DNA of 64,000 nt from Pseudomonadota bacterium (GCA_023412805.1 JAEZRM010000095.1:62001-126000); one strand, 5' to 3'. Positions 15,409 through 24,114 are shown, numbered from the stretch's first letter. Notes: a model not told the origin generated them from the letters alone. A program made the numbers and translations.

Positions 15409-16056
15409 ATGACAAACGAGCCAAACATCCGATCTGCCCCTGCGGAAACAGACGGAGAAGAGCCGAGAGCTCTTGCCGACCTCAATGCGCTGATCCTGTC
15501 AGCCCGGCATTTGATCACCGGATCGACACGCGCCGTACTGGGTGAAGGGCCGATCGGCGCTCCCATAGCGCTGGTCGGCGAGCAGCCTGGTGATCAGGAG
15601 GATCTGCAGGGTCGCCCATTCGTAGGCCCTGCGGGGCGTCTTCTCGACCGCGCCCTCGCGGAGGCAGGCATCAATCGCAAACGCGCGTATGTGACGAATG
15701 CCGTCAAGCATTTCAAGTTCGAGGAGCGCGGCAAGCGACGTCTTCACAAAAAGCCCTCGGCGGGCGAGGTCCGTCACTATCGCTGGTGGCTGCGAAAGGA
15801 GCTGGAGCTTGTGCACCCGCGGATCGTCGTCGCGCTTGGTGCCACGGCCGTGCTTGCCCTCGCGGGAAAGGCACTGGCAATCGGCCGCTTCAGGGGGCCA
15901 GCCGACTTCGATGGCCAGGCGGGTTACATCACCGTCCATCCCTCCTATCTGCTGCGCCTGCGGGGAGAGAAAGCGCGCGACCTCGGCTTCGCTTCGTTCG
16001 TGGCAGACTTGAATAGGGTTCGCGCGCTTGCAGCGCCTTCACGCGCGAAGCAGTGA
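15409..16056 (+). CDS. udgX: UdgX-type uracil-DNA glycosylase/binding protein
   Basis: A 215-residue member of the uracil-DNA glycosylase superfamily with UdgX hallmarks. Motif 1 is GEQPGDQ (57-63), followed by GRPFVGPAGRLLD. The distinctive inserted loop is GKRRLHKKP, in which H113 corresponds to the histidine that traps uracil-DNA covalently in characterised UdgX. The late motif is HPSYLLR. An Fe-S cluster is expected for this family. The protein would seal uracil sites in DNA instead of releasing a free abasic site. ATG at 15409 follows GCGAGGCAACC. No clear EcfG motif is found in the expected window upstream. Confidence 0.9.
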   Translation: MTNEPNIRSAPAETDGEEPRALADLNALILSARHLITGSTRAVLGEGPIGAPIALVGEQPGDQEDLQGRPFVGPAGRLLDRALAEAGINRKRAYVTNAVKHFKFEERGKRRLHKKPSAGEVRHYRWWLRKELELVHPRIVVALGATAVLALAGKALAIGRFRGPADFDGQAGYITVHPSYLLRLRGEKARDLGFASFVADLNRVRALAAPSRAKQ

Positions 16057-16794
16057 AAGCAGCCGCCGGGCGTCTTTAGGTGCGGCGCTCTTTTGATCAT
16101 TGTCGAAGTAGACGAAGATCTCACGACCGCCCCGTCTCCATCGCCGGATATCATCGGCCCAGGAGCTTAGGACTTTCTCGGGATATCGGCCCGTGTAGCG
16201 CCCCCCCGGCCCATGACCGCGTACGTACACGTGGCGCGCCGTCACCTTCCATGGTGCAGGAGCATCGTGATGATCCGAGAGGCAAAGCGCGGCATCATGC
16301 TCACGAAGGAGCCGGAGGATCTTCGCAGCATACCAACTCTCATGCCGAAACTCGAAGACGTAGCGGCGCCGCCGAGGCAGCATCGCGAGGAAAGCCTCCA
16401 AGCGACCGGCATCTTCCTGAAAGTTCGCGGGAAGCTGAAACAGCACCGGCCCGAGCTTGCGGCCGAGCCCGCGCAATCTCGTGCTCATCAGCTTGATCGA
16501 GCTGGGGCTTGCCTCCCCGAGGCGCTTCCAGTGCGTTATGTACTTCGACGCCTTCCAAGCGAACAGAAATCCATCGGGCGTATTGCTTCGCCACTCGCGT
16601 ATGATCGCAAGTGACGGTGTGCGATAGAATGAACCGTTGATCTCAGTCGTCGCGAACTGCGTAGCGTACCACCCGAGCCAATTCCGTTTGGCGACGTCGG
16701 GCGGGTAGAATGGCCCGCGCCAGCCGTCGTACGTCCAGCCGGACGTTCCAATCCAGATGTTGCTGAGACCCTTCTCCTTCCGTGGTGCGGCCAT
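16039..16794 (-). CDS. DUF72 domain protein
   Basis: A 251-residue TIM-barrel-like DUF72 protein. Characteristic segments are WIGTSGWTYDGWRGPFYPP, TTEINGSFYRTPS, GFLFAWKASKYITH, LGPVLFQLPANFQED, YVFEFRHESWY and EIFVYFDNDQKSAAP. The function is unknown, although DUF72 proteins are often near DNA repair or stress genes. I took ATG at 16794; the frame stays open much further, but upstream it runs over the SDR gene in the wrong phase. The gene begins 12 bp after the SDR stop and overlaps the convergent udgX tail by 18 bp. Confidence 0.88.
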   Translation of the reverse strand: MAAPRKEKGLSNIWIGTSGWTYDGWRGPFYPPDVAKRNWLGWYATQFATTEINGSFYRTPSLAIIREWRSNTPDGFLFAWKASKYITHWKRLGEASPSSIKLMSTRLRGLGRKLGPVLFQLPANFQEDAGRLEAFLAMLPRRRRYVFEFRHESWYAAKILRLLREHDAALCLSDHHDAPAPWKVTARHVYVRGHGPGGRYTGRYPEKVLSSWADDIRRWRRGGREIFVYFDNDQKSAAPKDARRLLSLLRA

Positions 16795-16805
16795 AGAGGA
16801 CGATC

Positions 16806-17666
16806 CTAGAGGAGCGGCCGTCCTCCTGTAACGGCGATGGTGGCGCCGGAGACGTAGCTCGATAAGGGATCTGCCAGCATGACGAAGGCCGTCGCGAGCT
16901 CCGCCGGCTGGCCAGGACGCTTCATTGGGACCTGCTTGCCGAAGTTGGCCACTGACTCTTCTGGAAGCGTAGAAGGTATGAGCGGCGTCCAGATCGGCCC
17001 CGGCGCGACGGCATTGGCGCGGATGCCCTTCTCGGCGAGCAGTTGCGCGAGGCCAGCGGTAAAATTCTGGATCGCTCCCTTGGTCGTCGCATACGCGAGC
17101 AGACTGGGGTTCGGCATGTCGGAGTTGATCGACGCGGTGTTGATGATCGCACTTCCCGCCTTCATATGGGACACAGCGGCCTTGGTCAGATAAAACATGG
17201 CATGGATATTGACCTTGAAGGTCAAGTCCCACTCCTCGTCCGAGATATCCGTGATGTCGTCGAAGCTCGCCTGATGTGCGGCGTTGTTCACGAGGATATC
17301 GATACCGCCGAGTTCCCTTACGGCCCGCTCGACGATCGCCCGGCAGTGGGCTGGCTCCTGAATATCCCCGGCCATGAGCACGGCCTTTCGGCCTGCATCT
17401 TCGACATGCCCCATGGTCTCCTTGGCATCCTCATGCTCTTCGAGATAGGAAATGAGCACATCCGCACCCTCGCGGGCGAAGGCGATAGCCACGGCGCGAC
17501 CAATGCCGCTGTCGCCCCCCGTGATGATGGCTTTCTTGCCCTCGAGACGCCCCGCGCCTTTGTAGCTGCTCTCGCCGTGATCCGGCCTCGGCTTCATCTT
17601 GGCGGTCACGCCAGGCATGGGCTGCTTCTGCTTCGGGAAGGGCGGCTCGGGTAACTTGGGTTCCAT
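16806..17666 (-). CDS. SDR oxidoreductase (YghA/GsiB-like stress SDR)
   Basis: A 286-residue classical short-chain dehydrogenase with an N-terminal proline-rich tail typical of stress-induced SDRs (MEPKLPEPPFPKQKQPMPG). Cofactor motif: TGGDSGIGRAVA. NNAA follows at about residue 130. The active site is SINS with YATTK. Further down is AVAPGPIWTPLIP. The substrate is unknown; relatives are annotated as glucose/ribitol or aldehyde reductases. It lies in a minus-strand run with the DUF892 gene (66 bp upstream) and DUF72 (12 bp downstream). Confidence 0.9.
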   Translation of the reverse strand: MEPKLPEPPFPKQKQPMPGVTAKMKPRPDHGESSYKGAGRLEGKKAIITGGDSGIGRAVAIAFAREGADVLISYLEEHEDAKETMGHVEDAGRKAVLMAGDIQEPAHCRAIVERAVRELGGIDILVNNAAHQASFDDITDISDEEWDLTFKVNIHAMFYLTKAAVSHMKAGSAIINTASINSDMPNPSLLAYATTKGAIQNFTAGLAQLLAEKGIRANAVAPGPIWTPLIPSTLPEESVANFGKQVPMKRPGQPAELATAFVMLADPLSSYVSGATIAVTGGRPLL

Positions 17667-17732
17667 GACGATCTCCTGCTGATGCGCGAGTACCGGTGGC
17701 GAGCGTCTCTCCGCTCGCCGAATCCGCCCTGC

Positions 17733-18236
17733 TCAGGCGGCCTTCTTCGCGCGAACATTGGCCAGGGATTGCGCCAACGATGTCAGGTCTTCGTCCGTCG
17801 CGGCCTCTTCCAGCAGTGTCTCGCCGAGCAAAGCTGCCGCATCCTTCATGCCGAGCTCGATAGCCCACTGCTTCAGCGTGCCGTAGCGCGTGATCTCGTA
17901 GTGCTCAACAGCTTGGGCGGCCGATATCAGGCCTGCGTCAAGTGCGGGCGCCCCTTTGAACTCCTCAGCGATCTCGCCGCCTTCGGCGATGATCCCTTCG
18001 ATGGCGTCACACGTCTTTCCGCGGGCAGCCTTGCCCATCATCTCGAATACCTGCTCGAGGCGCTCGACGTGCCCTTCGGTCTGGGCCTCATGCTTTTCGA
18101 AAGCGGCCTTTAGCTCCTTTGATGCCGCCGCGCGGCGCATCTTGGGCAGAGCCTTGAGGACTTTTTTCTCTGCGTAGTAGATATCCCGAAGTGTATCGTG
18201 AAACAGGTCTTCCAATGTCTTTGCTTTGCTCGCCAT
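17733..18236 (-). CDS. YciE/YciF-type ferritin-like protein (DUF892)
   Basis: A 167-residue all-helical DUF892 protein. Ferritin-like features include LEDLFHDTLRDIYYAEKKVL, EKHEAQTEGHVERLEQVF and AQAVEHYEITRYGTL, placing Glu and His residues where the two-helix pairs would bind a di-metal centre. E. coli YciE/YciF are osmotic and stress induced. It is the first gene of a DUF892-SDR-DUF72 run, and its ATG lies 37 nt after the -10 of an EcfG-type site. The biochemical role is unproven. Confidence 0.93.
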   Translation of the reverse strand: MASKAKTLEDLFHDTLRDIYYAEKKVLKALPKMRRAAASKELKAAFEKHEAQTEGHVERLEQVFEMMGKAARGKTCDAIEGIIAEGGEIAEEFKGAPALDAGLISAAQAVEHYEITRYGTLKQWAIELGMKDAAALLGETLLEEAATDEDLTSLAQSLANVRAKKAA

Positions 18237-18272
18237 CGTCGATCTCCGCAGCAGAGGTTACGTTGATCCTCT

Positions 18273-18297
18273 AACAACTGCAGCGATAGGTGGTTCC
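18273..18297 (-). promoter_or_regulatory. EcfG-type promoter of the DUF892-SDR-DUF72 run
   Basis: The minus strand reads GGAAC, 17 nt, GTT (TGTT variant). The -10 is 37 nt before the start codon at 18236. Confidence 0.65.
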
Positions 18298-18354
18298 CGT
18301 GATCGATACTTCGTGCAGCGCGCTTCCAGAATCGCGGCGTGGGTGCGCAGCGGT

Positions 18355-19650
18355 TCAGTTTCCCCGCCTTACCCGAAGAATTCTCGATGATCCGATGTCT
18401 CGATCATCGGTGAGAGCGTAGACAGCACCGTCCGGCCCGATGCGCACATCCCGCACGCGAGCGTTCAATGGCACACGCTCCTCGTAGGCAACGCGATCGC
18501 CCATCATATGGAGCACGACGAGTCCCGTCGAGACCAGCCCGCCGACAATGAATGCGCCTCGCCATCCCGGAAACTCGTCACCTTCGTACAGGGCCATTCC
18601 GGATGGGCCGATGACCGGATCCCAATAGTATACGGGCTGCTCGGTCCCGGATTTTGCGGTTGTCCCCTTACCGACTGGCTTGCCGGAATATTCCACGCCG
18701 TAGGTCGCATCAGGCCAGCCGTAATTGAGCCCCGCCTCCGGGCGGTTCAGCTCATCTCCTCCTTTCGGGCCGTGCTCGACGATCCAAAGCCGGCCATCTC
18801 GATCGAGTGCGGCGGATTGGGTATTGCGATGGCCGTAGCTCCAGATTTCGGGCAGAGCGCCTTTTGTCTCGACGAAAGGATTGTCGGACAGCGGCTTTCC
18901 GCTCTGATCGATCCTGAAAACCTTGCCGAGGCCGCTGCCGAGATCCTGTGCCTGCGTGCGCACTTTCGCGTCCGACCGCTCGCCTACGGTCACGAACAGC
19001 TCACCGCTGGAACCAAACACAAGGCGCGAACCGTAGTGCTTATCACCATCGTAAGTGGGCATCTGCTGGAATATGACATCGACGTTCGTCAGCGCGCCAC
19101 TGCCGCTGTCGTCGAGGGCCAATGTCGCGGAGGCGACGCTGGTTGCGTTGCCGCCTTCGCGCGGCTCAGAGAACGAGAAGAAAATGCGGTTCGAGGTGTC
19201 GAAGTCTGGCGCCAGGACAACATCGAGCAGTCCGCCCTGCCCTTTGCTGTCGACCTTGGGGACTCCAGAGAACGGCTCACCGGCACGGCCGTCCCGCGAA
19301 ATAACATACATACGGCCATCCTTTGCAGTCGCCAGAAGGCGGCCGTCTGGAAGAAAGCGTATTGCCCACGTCAGAGGCAATTGCTCAGCAAACATTGATG
19401 TCGTCGTTCGCACCATCTCAGCCGGCTGCGGAGCTCGCGTCTGCCCGGCAAACGCTGGCTTCTGGTGGGGCGCATTGGGCGGCTGCGTTTCGACTGATTC
19501 AGCCGCGTCTCCCGCCCGCGCTCCCTTTGCCGGAGGTGCTCCTTCCGCTTCTTTACTGGGCGACGTACCACCGCCCGATTGCGCAAGAATGGGGAGGGCA
19601 AAAAGAGAAGATAGGATGGTGCCCACCAATAGGGGGATGGCGCGAGGCAT
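18355..19650 (-). CDS. PQQ-dependent aldose sugar dehydrogenase, exported
   Basis: A 431-residue soluble quinoprotein of the YliI/aldose sugar dehydrogenase family. A signal peptide (MPRAIPLLVGTILSSLFALP, cleavage near LAQS) is followed by a low-complexity linker of about 55 residues. The propeller has LTWAIRFLPDGRLLAT, GQGGLLDVVLAPDF, the catalytic-type DGDKHYGSRLVFG, a calcium/PQQ-region SYGHRNTQ, and EHGPKGGDELNRPEAGLNYG. It is the second PQQ enzyme of the island and presumably uses PQQ made by the pqq operon. A possible degenerate stress promoter lies at 19717-19741 (GGAAC, 17 nt, CTT), but it differs from consensus. Confidence 0.92.
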   Translation of the reverse strand: MPRAIPLLVGTILSSLFALPILAQSGGGTSPSKEAEGAPPAKGARAGDAAESVETQPPNAPHQKPAFAGQTRAPQPAEMVRTTTSMFAEQLPLTWAIRFLPDGRLLATAKDGRMYVISRDGRAGEPFSGVPKVDSKGQGGLLDVVLAPDFDTSNRIFFSFSEPREGGNATSVASATLALDDSGSGALTNVDVIFQQMPTYDGDKHYGSRLVFGSSGELFVTVGERSDAKVRTQAQDLGSGLGKVFRIDQSGKPLSDNPFVETKGALPEIWSYGHRNTQSAALDRDGRLWIVEHGPKGGDELNRPEAGLNYGWPDATYGVEYSGKPVGKGTTAKSGTEQPVYYWDPVIGPSGMALYEGDEFPGWRGAFIVGGLVSTGLVVLHMMGDRVAYEERVPLNARVRDVRIGPDGAVYALTDDRDIGSSRILRVRRGN

Positions 19651-19867
19651 GAAGCTCCTCCTTCACCGGTCTGACGACTGCTGCCGCACCCCCTCCGCTG
19701 CGCCGCATATCAGCCTAAGACGATGAAGGACCATCTGTTCCACGCTCCTTGATCAACTAATCTTTATATCCAGGCGTGGACGTAGTTCGATGACACCGTG
19801 TGCACGGCGCGCGTCAATCGATGTGAGAAGGGTTCGGACCTCGCACCACGGATGGGGTTGTTCAAGG

Positions 19868-20143
19868 TCAGTCGGAGGCACCGCGCGCCCTTCGTCGTTG
19901 CTGCTCCCAAGCGCTGCATAGACCCGCGAACGGCACGATGGCCGCTACTGCCATCAACGTCCTGGCTCGCTCGTACTTGCTGAGGTGGTCGACGCCGCGT
20001 CGATATTGCTCGTTCCCATCGTAGAACACGAACATAAGCGCGGCGGTTATGGCAATGGAGGCTAAGAACCCCGCTACCACGGGGATTATCGAGAAGGCAT
20101 GGGCATGAACCCGATATGCCGTCTTGCCGGCTTCCATAGCCAC
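19868..20143 (-). CDS. Small two-helix membrane protein, unknown function
   Basis: A 91-residue protein with two predicted membrane helices (FSIIPVVAGFLASIAITAAL and TLMAVAAIVPFAGLCSAW) separated by a polar loop (YDGNEQYRRGVDHLSKYERA) and an arginine-rich tail. GAGGATA precedes the GTG at 20143; an ATG two codons later is an alternative. No family recognised. It lies downstream of another small gene on the same strand in a stress-gene context. Confidence 0.6.
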   Translation of the reverse strand: MAMEAGKTAYRVHAHAFSIIPVVAGFLASIAITAALMFVFYDGNEQYRRGVDHLSKYERARTLMAVAAIVPFAGLCSAWEQQRRRARGASD

Positions 20144-20203
20144 GGCACTATCCTCATCGGCTCCAACTGCTTCGGAAGCCGATGCCGACGAAGTTCGCAG
20201 CGG

Positions 20204-20398
20204 CTAGAAATCGCGCACCAGCACGATGCCATCATCATATCGGCGGATCTCGACTTTCCCGGATCCGATATCGGCGCACAACTGCGTGTATTCTTCGACC
20301 GTGAACAGTCGCTCTGCGAGCATCAGCAACGCCACGTGCTCGTTCGCATCGCCAGCACCGGGTGGGTCGTTACGCTGTGAAATGCGATCAGGTCTCAT
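20204..20398 (-). CDS. Small hypothetical protein
   Basis: A 64-residue soluble protein (LMLAERLFTVEEYTQLCADI, then a beta-like EIRRYDDGIVLVRDF ending). GAGGTGAGT directly before ATG at 20398 is a strong ribosome site, the same sequence used by the membrane protein at 10841. It is followed 60 bp downstream by the small membrane protein gene. A site GGAAC, 17 nt, GCTT at 20447-20472 is a degenerate match to the stress promoter. No function can be proposed. Confidence 0.6.
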   Translation of the reverse strand: MRPDRISQRNDPPGAGDANEHVALLMLAERLFTVEEYTQLCADIGSGKVEIRRYDDGIVLVRDF

Positions 20399-20570
20399 AC
20401 TCACCTCACTGCAGCATTGCTGGCGTATTCCACACCATGCAGGACTAAGCTGGGAGACACGCCTTTAGTTCCGAACTTGCGCTGCGCTCGCCACACTCAG
20501 CTCGAAGGGAACAGAAGGTCGAGCAGAATGCCGATGTCGTGGACCAACAGTCTGCTCTGTGGTCAGCGGA

Positions 20571-21740
20571 TCAAGGGCGCAACACGACTTTCACGCATCC
20601 GTCGGCGCGCGCGTTGAACGTCTTGTACAGCTCGGGCCCCTCCTCGAGCTTTCCACTGTGCGTCACGACGAAGGAGGGATCAATCTCGCCCTTTTCGATG
20701 CGCTCGAGCAGGCACGGCAGATAGTGTTGCACAGGCGTCTGCGCCATGCGGAAGGTCAAGCCGCGGTTGATCGCCGAGCCCATCGGGATCTTGTCGAGGT
20801 ATCCGCCATACACGCCGACGATCGAGACGGTGCCGAAGTTGCGGCAGCAGTGAATGGCCTGGCGTAGGACATGCGGACGGTCGGTGCCGAGGTATGTCGC
20901 CACCTTCACGCGGTCGATCATGGAGTCGAGGCTCGCCGTGGCATCCGCCTCCGTGCCGACGGCATCGATGCAGGCGTCTGCGCCGCGGCCGTTAGTGAGC
21001 TCCATGATGTTCTCGTAAATGTCGTGATCGCGGAAATTGAGTGTTTTTGCGCCCGCGGCTTCGGCAAGCGCAAGCCGCTCCGGCACGGCGTCGATCGCGA
21101 TCACGCGCCCCGCGCCGAGCAGGAACGCACTGCGAATGGCGAACTGACCGACGGGGCCGCAACCCCACACGGCGATCGTATCGCCCGCCTGAATATTGCA
21201 GTAGTCGGCCGCCATGTAGCCGGTCGGGAAGATATCCGAGAGAAACAGGACCTGATCGTCACTGAGACTGTCAGGCACCTTGATCGGTCCGACATCAGCG
21301 TATGGTACGCGCAGATATTCCGCCTGACCGCCCGAGTAGCCGCCAAGCAAGTGCGAATATCCGAAAAGACCCGCGGGAGAATTGCCCCAGAGCTCGGCAG
21401 CCTTGTCTCGATCCGGATTCGTACGCTCGCAGGCGGAGTGGTAGCCGCGTTGGCAGAAGAAGCACTCGCCACATGCAATAGTGAACGGAACGACGACGCG
21501 GTCACCGACTTTAAGCTTGGTGTTCTCCCGCCCGACCTCGACCACCTCGCCCATGGTCTCATGGCCGATGATGTCGCCACTCTCCATATTCGGGATAATG
21601 CCATTGTAGATATGGAGATCCGATCCGCATATGGCGCAGGCCGTCACCTTGATGATCGCGTCGCGCGGATGCTCAATCTTAGGATCGGGCACTGTCTCGC
21701 AGCGCACATCGTTCTTGCCGTGCCAGCACAGGGCTTTCAT
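20571..21740 (-). CDS. Zinc-dependent alcohol dehydrogenase (formaldehyde dehydrogenase-like)
   Basis: A 389-residue medium-chain dehydrogenase. Catalytic zinc site: CAICGSDLH at about 35-43 and GHETMGEV at about 59. Structural zinc site: CGECFFCQRGYHSAC. Rossmann motif: GCGPVGQFA. The long form with an insertion around ERTNPDRDKAAELWG resembles the glutathione-independent formaldehyde dehydrogenase group, so aldehyde or alcohol detoxification is plausible. It begins 10 bp after the upstream SDR stop and so shares that gene's promoter at 22595-22622. The substrate is not determinable. Confidence 0.92.
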   Translation of the reverse strand: MKALCWHGKNDVRCETVPDPKIEHPRDAIIKVTACAICGSDLHIYNGIIPNMESGDIIGHETMGEVVEVGRENTKLKVGDRVVVPFTIACGECFFCQRGYHSACERTNPDRDKAAELWGNSPAGLFGYSHLLGGYSGGQAEYLRVPYADVGPIKVPDSLSDDQVLFLSDIFPTGYMAADYCNIQAGDTIAVWGCGPVGQFAIRSAFLLGAGRVIAIDAVPERLALAEAAGAKTLNFRDHDIYENIMELTNGRGADACIDAVGTEADATASLDSMIDRVKVATYLGTDRPHVLRQAIHCCRNFGTVSIVGVYGGYLDKIPMGSAINRGLTFRMAQTPVQHYLPCLLERIEKGEIDPSFVVTHSGKLEEGPELYKTFNARADGCVKVVLRP

Positions 21741-21750
21741 ATCGCGCTCC

Positions 21751-22539
21751 TCAGTGCTTGGCGGATCCGGGTGCGGCCTGCTGGCGATGCGCTTCGGCGA
21801 GCAGAGAAGCAGGCGTCACGTTGGCAATGGCCGACTGCAGCTTGTTGTGCCATCCGCTGACCACATCGCCGTCGCCATTCATCATGGCGCGGAAGCCCGT
21901 TGCAGCCACATCGGCGGGGTCGTCCTTCTGGCTCTGACCAACCTTGGTATCGAGCATATCGGCCCGTTCGAAGAAGTCGGTCTCCGTGGCGCCCGGCATC
22001 AGGCATGTGACCGTCACGCCGCTGTCGGCAAGCTCTGCCCGCAATGCGAACGAAAAGGAGTCGAGGAACGCCTTGCTCGCGTTGTAGACCGCTTGATAGG
22101 TTCCCGGGATGAACCCCGCAATCGATCCGACGATAAGAACGCGTCCCTTCCCACGCTCACGCATATCGCGACCGACGCTCTGTATCAGATAGAGCGTCCC
22201 GCTGATGTTGGTATTAACGACATGGATGACGTCATTGAAGTCCTGATCGAGAAAACCTTTGCCGAGGCCCCGCCCGGCGTTCGCCAGGAGCGCGTCCACC
22301 GGTCGGCCACCGATAGCTCCCAGAAGCTTGTCGACGCCTTCGAGCGTGCTGAGATCTGCTTCTACAGCCTCGCAACGAACACCTATCGTCTTGAACTGCT
22401 CCGCTGCCGACTGGATTTGCGCTTCGTCCGCTGCCACGACGAGATCGAAGCCTTCGCGCGCACAGCATATCGCAAGTTCATACCCAATCCCCGTGGACGC
22501 TCCAGTTACGACGGCAAGGGGTCTATCGAGCTTTGCCAT
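21751..22539 (-). CDS. SDR family NAD(P)-dependent oxidoreductase
   Basis: A 262-residue classical SDR: TGASTGIGYELA cofactor loop at about 12-23, LLANAGRG at about 85, catalytic serine in GSIAGF and YNASK at about 158-162, MPGATET afterwards. The start at 22539 has GGAGG five bases upstream. The -10 of the minus-strand EcfG-type promoter is 58 nt before it. It is followed closely by the zinc alcohol dehydrogenase, forming a two-gene stress operon. The substrate is unknown; the sequence type is close to DltE-like or YqjQ-like SDRs. Confidence 0.92.
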   Translation of the reverse strand: MAKLDRPLAVVTGASTGIGYELAICCAREGFDLVVAADEAQIQSAAEQFKTIGVRCEAVEADLSTLEGVDKLLGAIGGRPVDALLANAGRGLGKGFLDQDFNDVIHVVNTNISGTLYLIQSVGRDMRERGKGRVLIVGSIAGFIPGTYQAVYNASKAFLDSFSFALRAELADSGVTVTCLMPGATETDFFERADMLDTKVGQSQKDDPADVAATGFRAMMNGDGDVVSGWHNKLQSAIANVTPASLLAEAHRQQAAPGSAKH

Positions 22540-22594
22540 GCTGTCCTCCAATACGGTTTCTCGACATCGCCCGCTCCGTCTCACTGACGAAACG

Positions 22595-22622
22595 GGAACG
22601 TATGCGCATTCATCTCCGTTCC
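22595..22622. promoter_or_regulatory. Perfectly palindromic bidirectional EcfG-type promoter
   Basis: The site is GGAACG, 16 nt, CGTTCC. Both strands read GGAAC-N17-CGTT, an exact consensus match. The plus -10 is 48 nt before the BrkB start at 22668 and the minus -10 is 58 nt before the SDR start at 22539. Confidence 0.75.
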
Positions 22623-22667
22623 CGCTCGGACCACCCTGCTTTCACAGCGGTGACTTGGTGCTTCGCG

Positions 22668-23519
22668 ATGTGGAACGTCTTCGTAACTGCGGGTAACGAT
22701 TGGCTGCGCCACCGTGATGCGCGGCTTGGTGCGGCGCTGGCCTACTACTCTGTGTTCTCTCTGGGCCCCTTGCTGCTCATTGTCGTGAGCATTGCCGGCG
22801 TGTTCTTCGGCCGTGAGACCGTCTCCACTGCGCTCAACGATCAGCTCCGCTCGCTGCTTGGCCCCGCGGGCAGTCAGGCAGTGGAGGCCATGCTTCAAGG
22901 TGCCGGCTCGCAGACAGGAGGCGCGATAGCAGCGGTAATCGGCGTTCTCCTCCTACTGATTGCAGCGCTCGGCGTCGTCGCCCAGCTCAAGGATGCCTTG
23001 AACACGATCTGGGAGACGAAGGAGCCGGAGCATGGTGGGATCTGGGCATACATCCGCACGTACCTCGTCTCCTTCGCCGGGATACTCGCCCTTGGTTTCC
23101 TGCTAGCCGTATCGCTGGTCGTCAGCACCGCGTTATCAGGCCTCTCCGTTTGGCTCGGCGCCGGCGAAAGCCTCATATGGTCGGCGCTAAACTTCATTGT
23201 CTCCCTTGGCGTTCTGTCAGCGCTCTTCGCCATGCTGTTCAAGTGGTTTCCCGATGCCGAGGTGGCGTGGCGGGATGCCTGGATCGGAGGGCTCACCACA
23301 GCCGTGCTGTTCAACATCGGGAAGGCCGCCATTTCCTGGTACATCGGCACGCAGGGCCTGGCGTCGACGTACGGCGCCGCCGCATCCCTCGTCGTTCTGC
23401 TGATTTGGGTCTACTACTCCGCGCAAATCCTGCTCTATGGCGCCGAGGTCACGCACGTGCTCGGACGTATGGACCCGTCGCCAGCCAGCACTTCCATTCC
23501 TTCCGACCAGCTCCTCTGA
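22668..23519 (+). CDS. YihY/BrkB family inner-membrane protein
   Basis: A 283-residue polytopic protein of the YihY/virulence factor BrkB family with six predicted helices. The signature LGAALAYYSVFSLGPLLLIV begins the first helix. Others are AAVIGVLLLLIAALGVVAQL and LVVLLIWVYYSAQILLYGAE, with AEVTHVLGR at the end. Transport or envelope roles have been proposed for the family. I chose ATG 22668: an earlier ATG at 22602 lies inside the promoter motif, upstream of where transcription would begin. It pairs divergently with the SDR gene through the palindromic stress promoter. Confidence 0.88.
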   Translation: MWNVFVTAGNDWLRHRDARLGAALAYYSVFSLGPLLLIVVSIAGVFFGRETVSTALNDQLRSLLGPAGSQAVEAMLQGAGSQTGGAIAAVIGVLLLLIAALGVVAQLKDALNTIWETKEPEHGGIWAYIRTYLVSFAGILALGFLLAVSLVVSTALSGLSVWLGAGESLIWSALNFIVSLGVLSALFAMLFKWFPDAEVAWRDAWIGGLTTAVLFNIGKAAISWYIGTQGLASTYGAAASLVVLLIWVYYSAQILLYGAEVTHVLGRMDPSPASTSIPSDQLL

Positions 23520-23549
23520 CCGGAAGCGCGTATCCGCCGCCGGCCGCGC

Positions 23550-23574
23550 GGAACAGTGCGTGCTTTGGCGCGTT
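23550..23574 (+). promoter_or_regulatory. EcfG-type promoter of the CinA-like gene
   Basis: GGAAC, 16 nt, CGTT on the plus strand, ending 34 nt before the ATG at 23608. Exact consensus match. Confidence 0.75.
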
Positions 23575-23607
23575 CGCCGATCAAGGACTTGAGCTCAGGG
23601 GCAATCG

Positions 23608-24114
23608 ATGTCGCAAGGCATCGCCATCACGGATCTTTCAGCTCGCGTTGTGGACGCAGCGCGAACATCCAAGACCAGGCTCATTACTGCCGAGTCCTGC
23701 ACTGCGGGGGCATTGACGACACTCCTTGCCGACACACCCGGCGCAGGAGACGTACTGGTCGGCGGCGTCGTCACCTATTCGAAGTCTTGCAAGGTGGACC
23801 TGCTCGGCATTCCGCCAAGCCTCATCGCATCGTGCTCGGCCGTCAGCGCAAAGGTAGCCGCGGCGATGGCACAAGGGGCACTCGACAAATGCCCTTCGGC
23901 CGATATCGCCATCGCAGTCACGTGTGTCGGGGGCCCCAAGCCTGACGATGACGGCAATCCCGTCGGGCTCGCATATCTTGCCGTGCAACGGCGCGGCGCC
24001 GCAATAAATGTGCGCCACCTCCTAATCGAGGCGCAAAGCTCAGGCCGTATTCGCGGAGACGTGCTCGCTCGCGCGTTGTCTCTGCTGCTCGAGGTCCTGA
24101 CGTCGAAAGGCTAG
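23608..24114 (+). CDS. CinA-family nicotinamide-nucleotide amidohydrolase
   Basis: A 168-residue protein equivalent to the C-terminal domain of CinA (PncC), which deamidates nicotinamide mononucleotide to recycle NAD breakdown products. Family motifs: RLITAESCTAGALTTLLAD, GGVVTYSKSCKVDLLG and AVTCVGGPKPDDDGNPVG. The active-site serine is in AESCTAG, and the threonine and lysine of the YSKSCK block are in place. It lacks the N-terminal molybdopterin-like domain, as in stand-alone PncC. GGGGCAATCG precedes ATG. An EcfG-type promoter lies 34 nt upstream. Confidence 0.9.
   Translation: MSQGIAITDLSARVVDAARTSKTRLITAESCTAGALTTLLADTPGAGDVLVGGVVTYSKSCKVDLLGIPPSLIASCSAVSAKVAAAMAQGALDKCPSADIAIAVTCVGGPKPDDDGNPVGLAYLAVQRRGAAINVRHLLIEAQSSGRIRGDVLARALSLLLEVLTSKG

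Noticed and set aside
22602..22667. Upstream ATG of the BrkB gene at 22602
   Set aside because: It lies inside the -35/-10 motif of the bidirectional promoter, so a transcript from that promoter could not include it.
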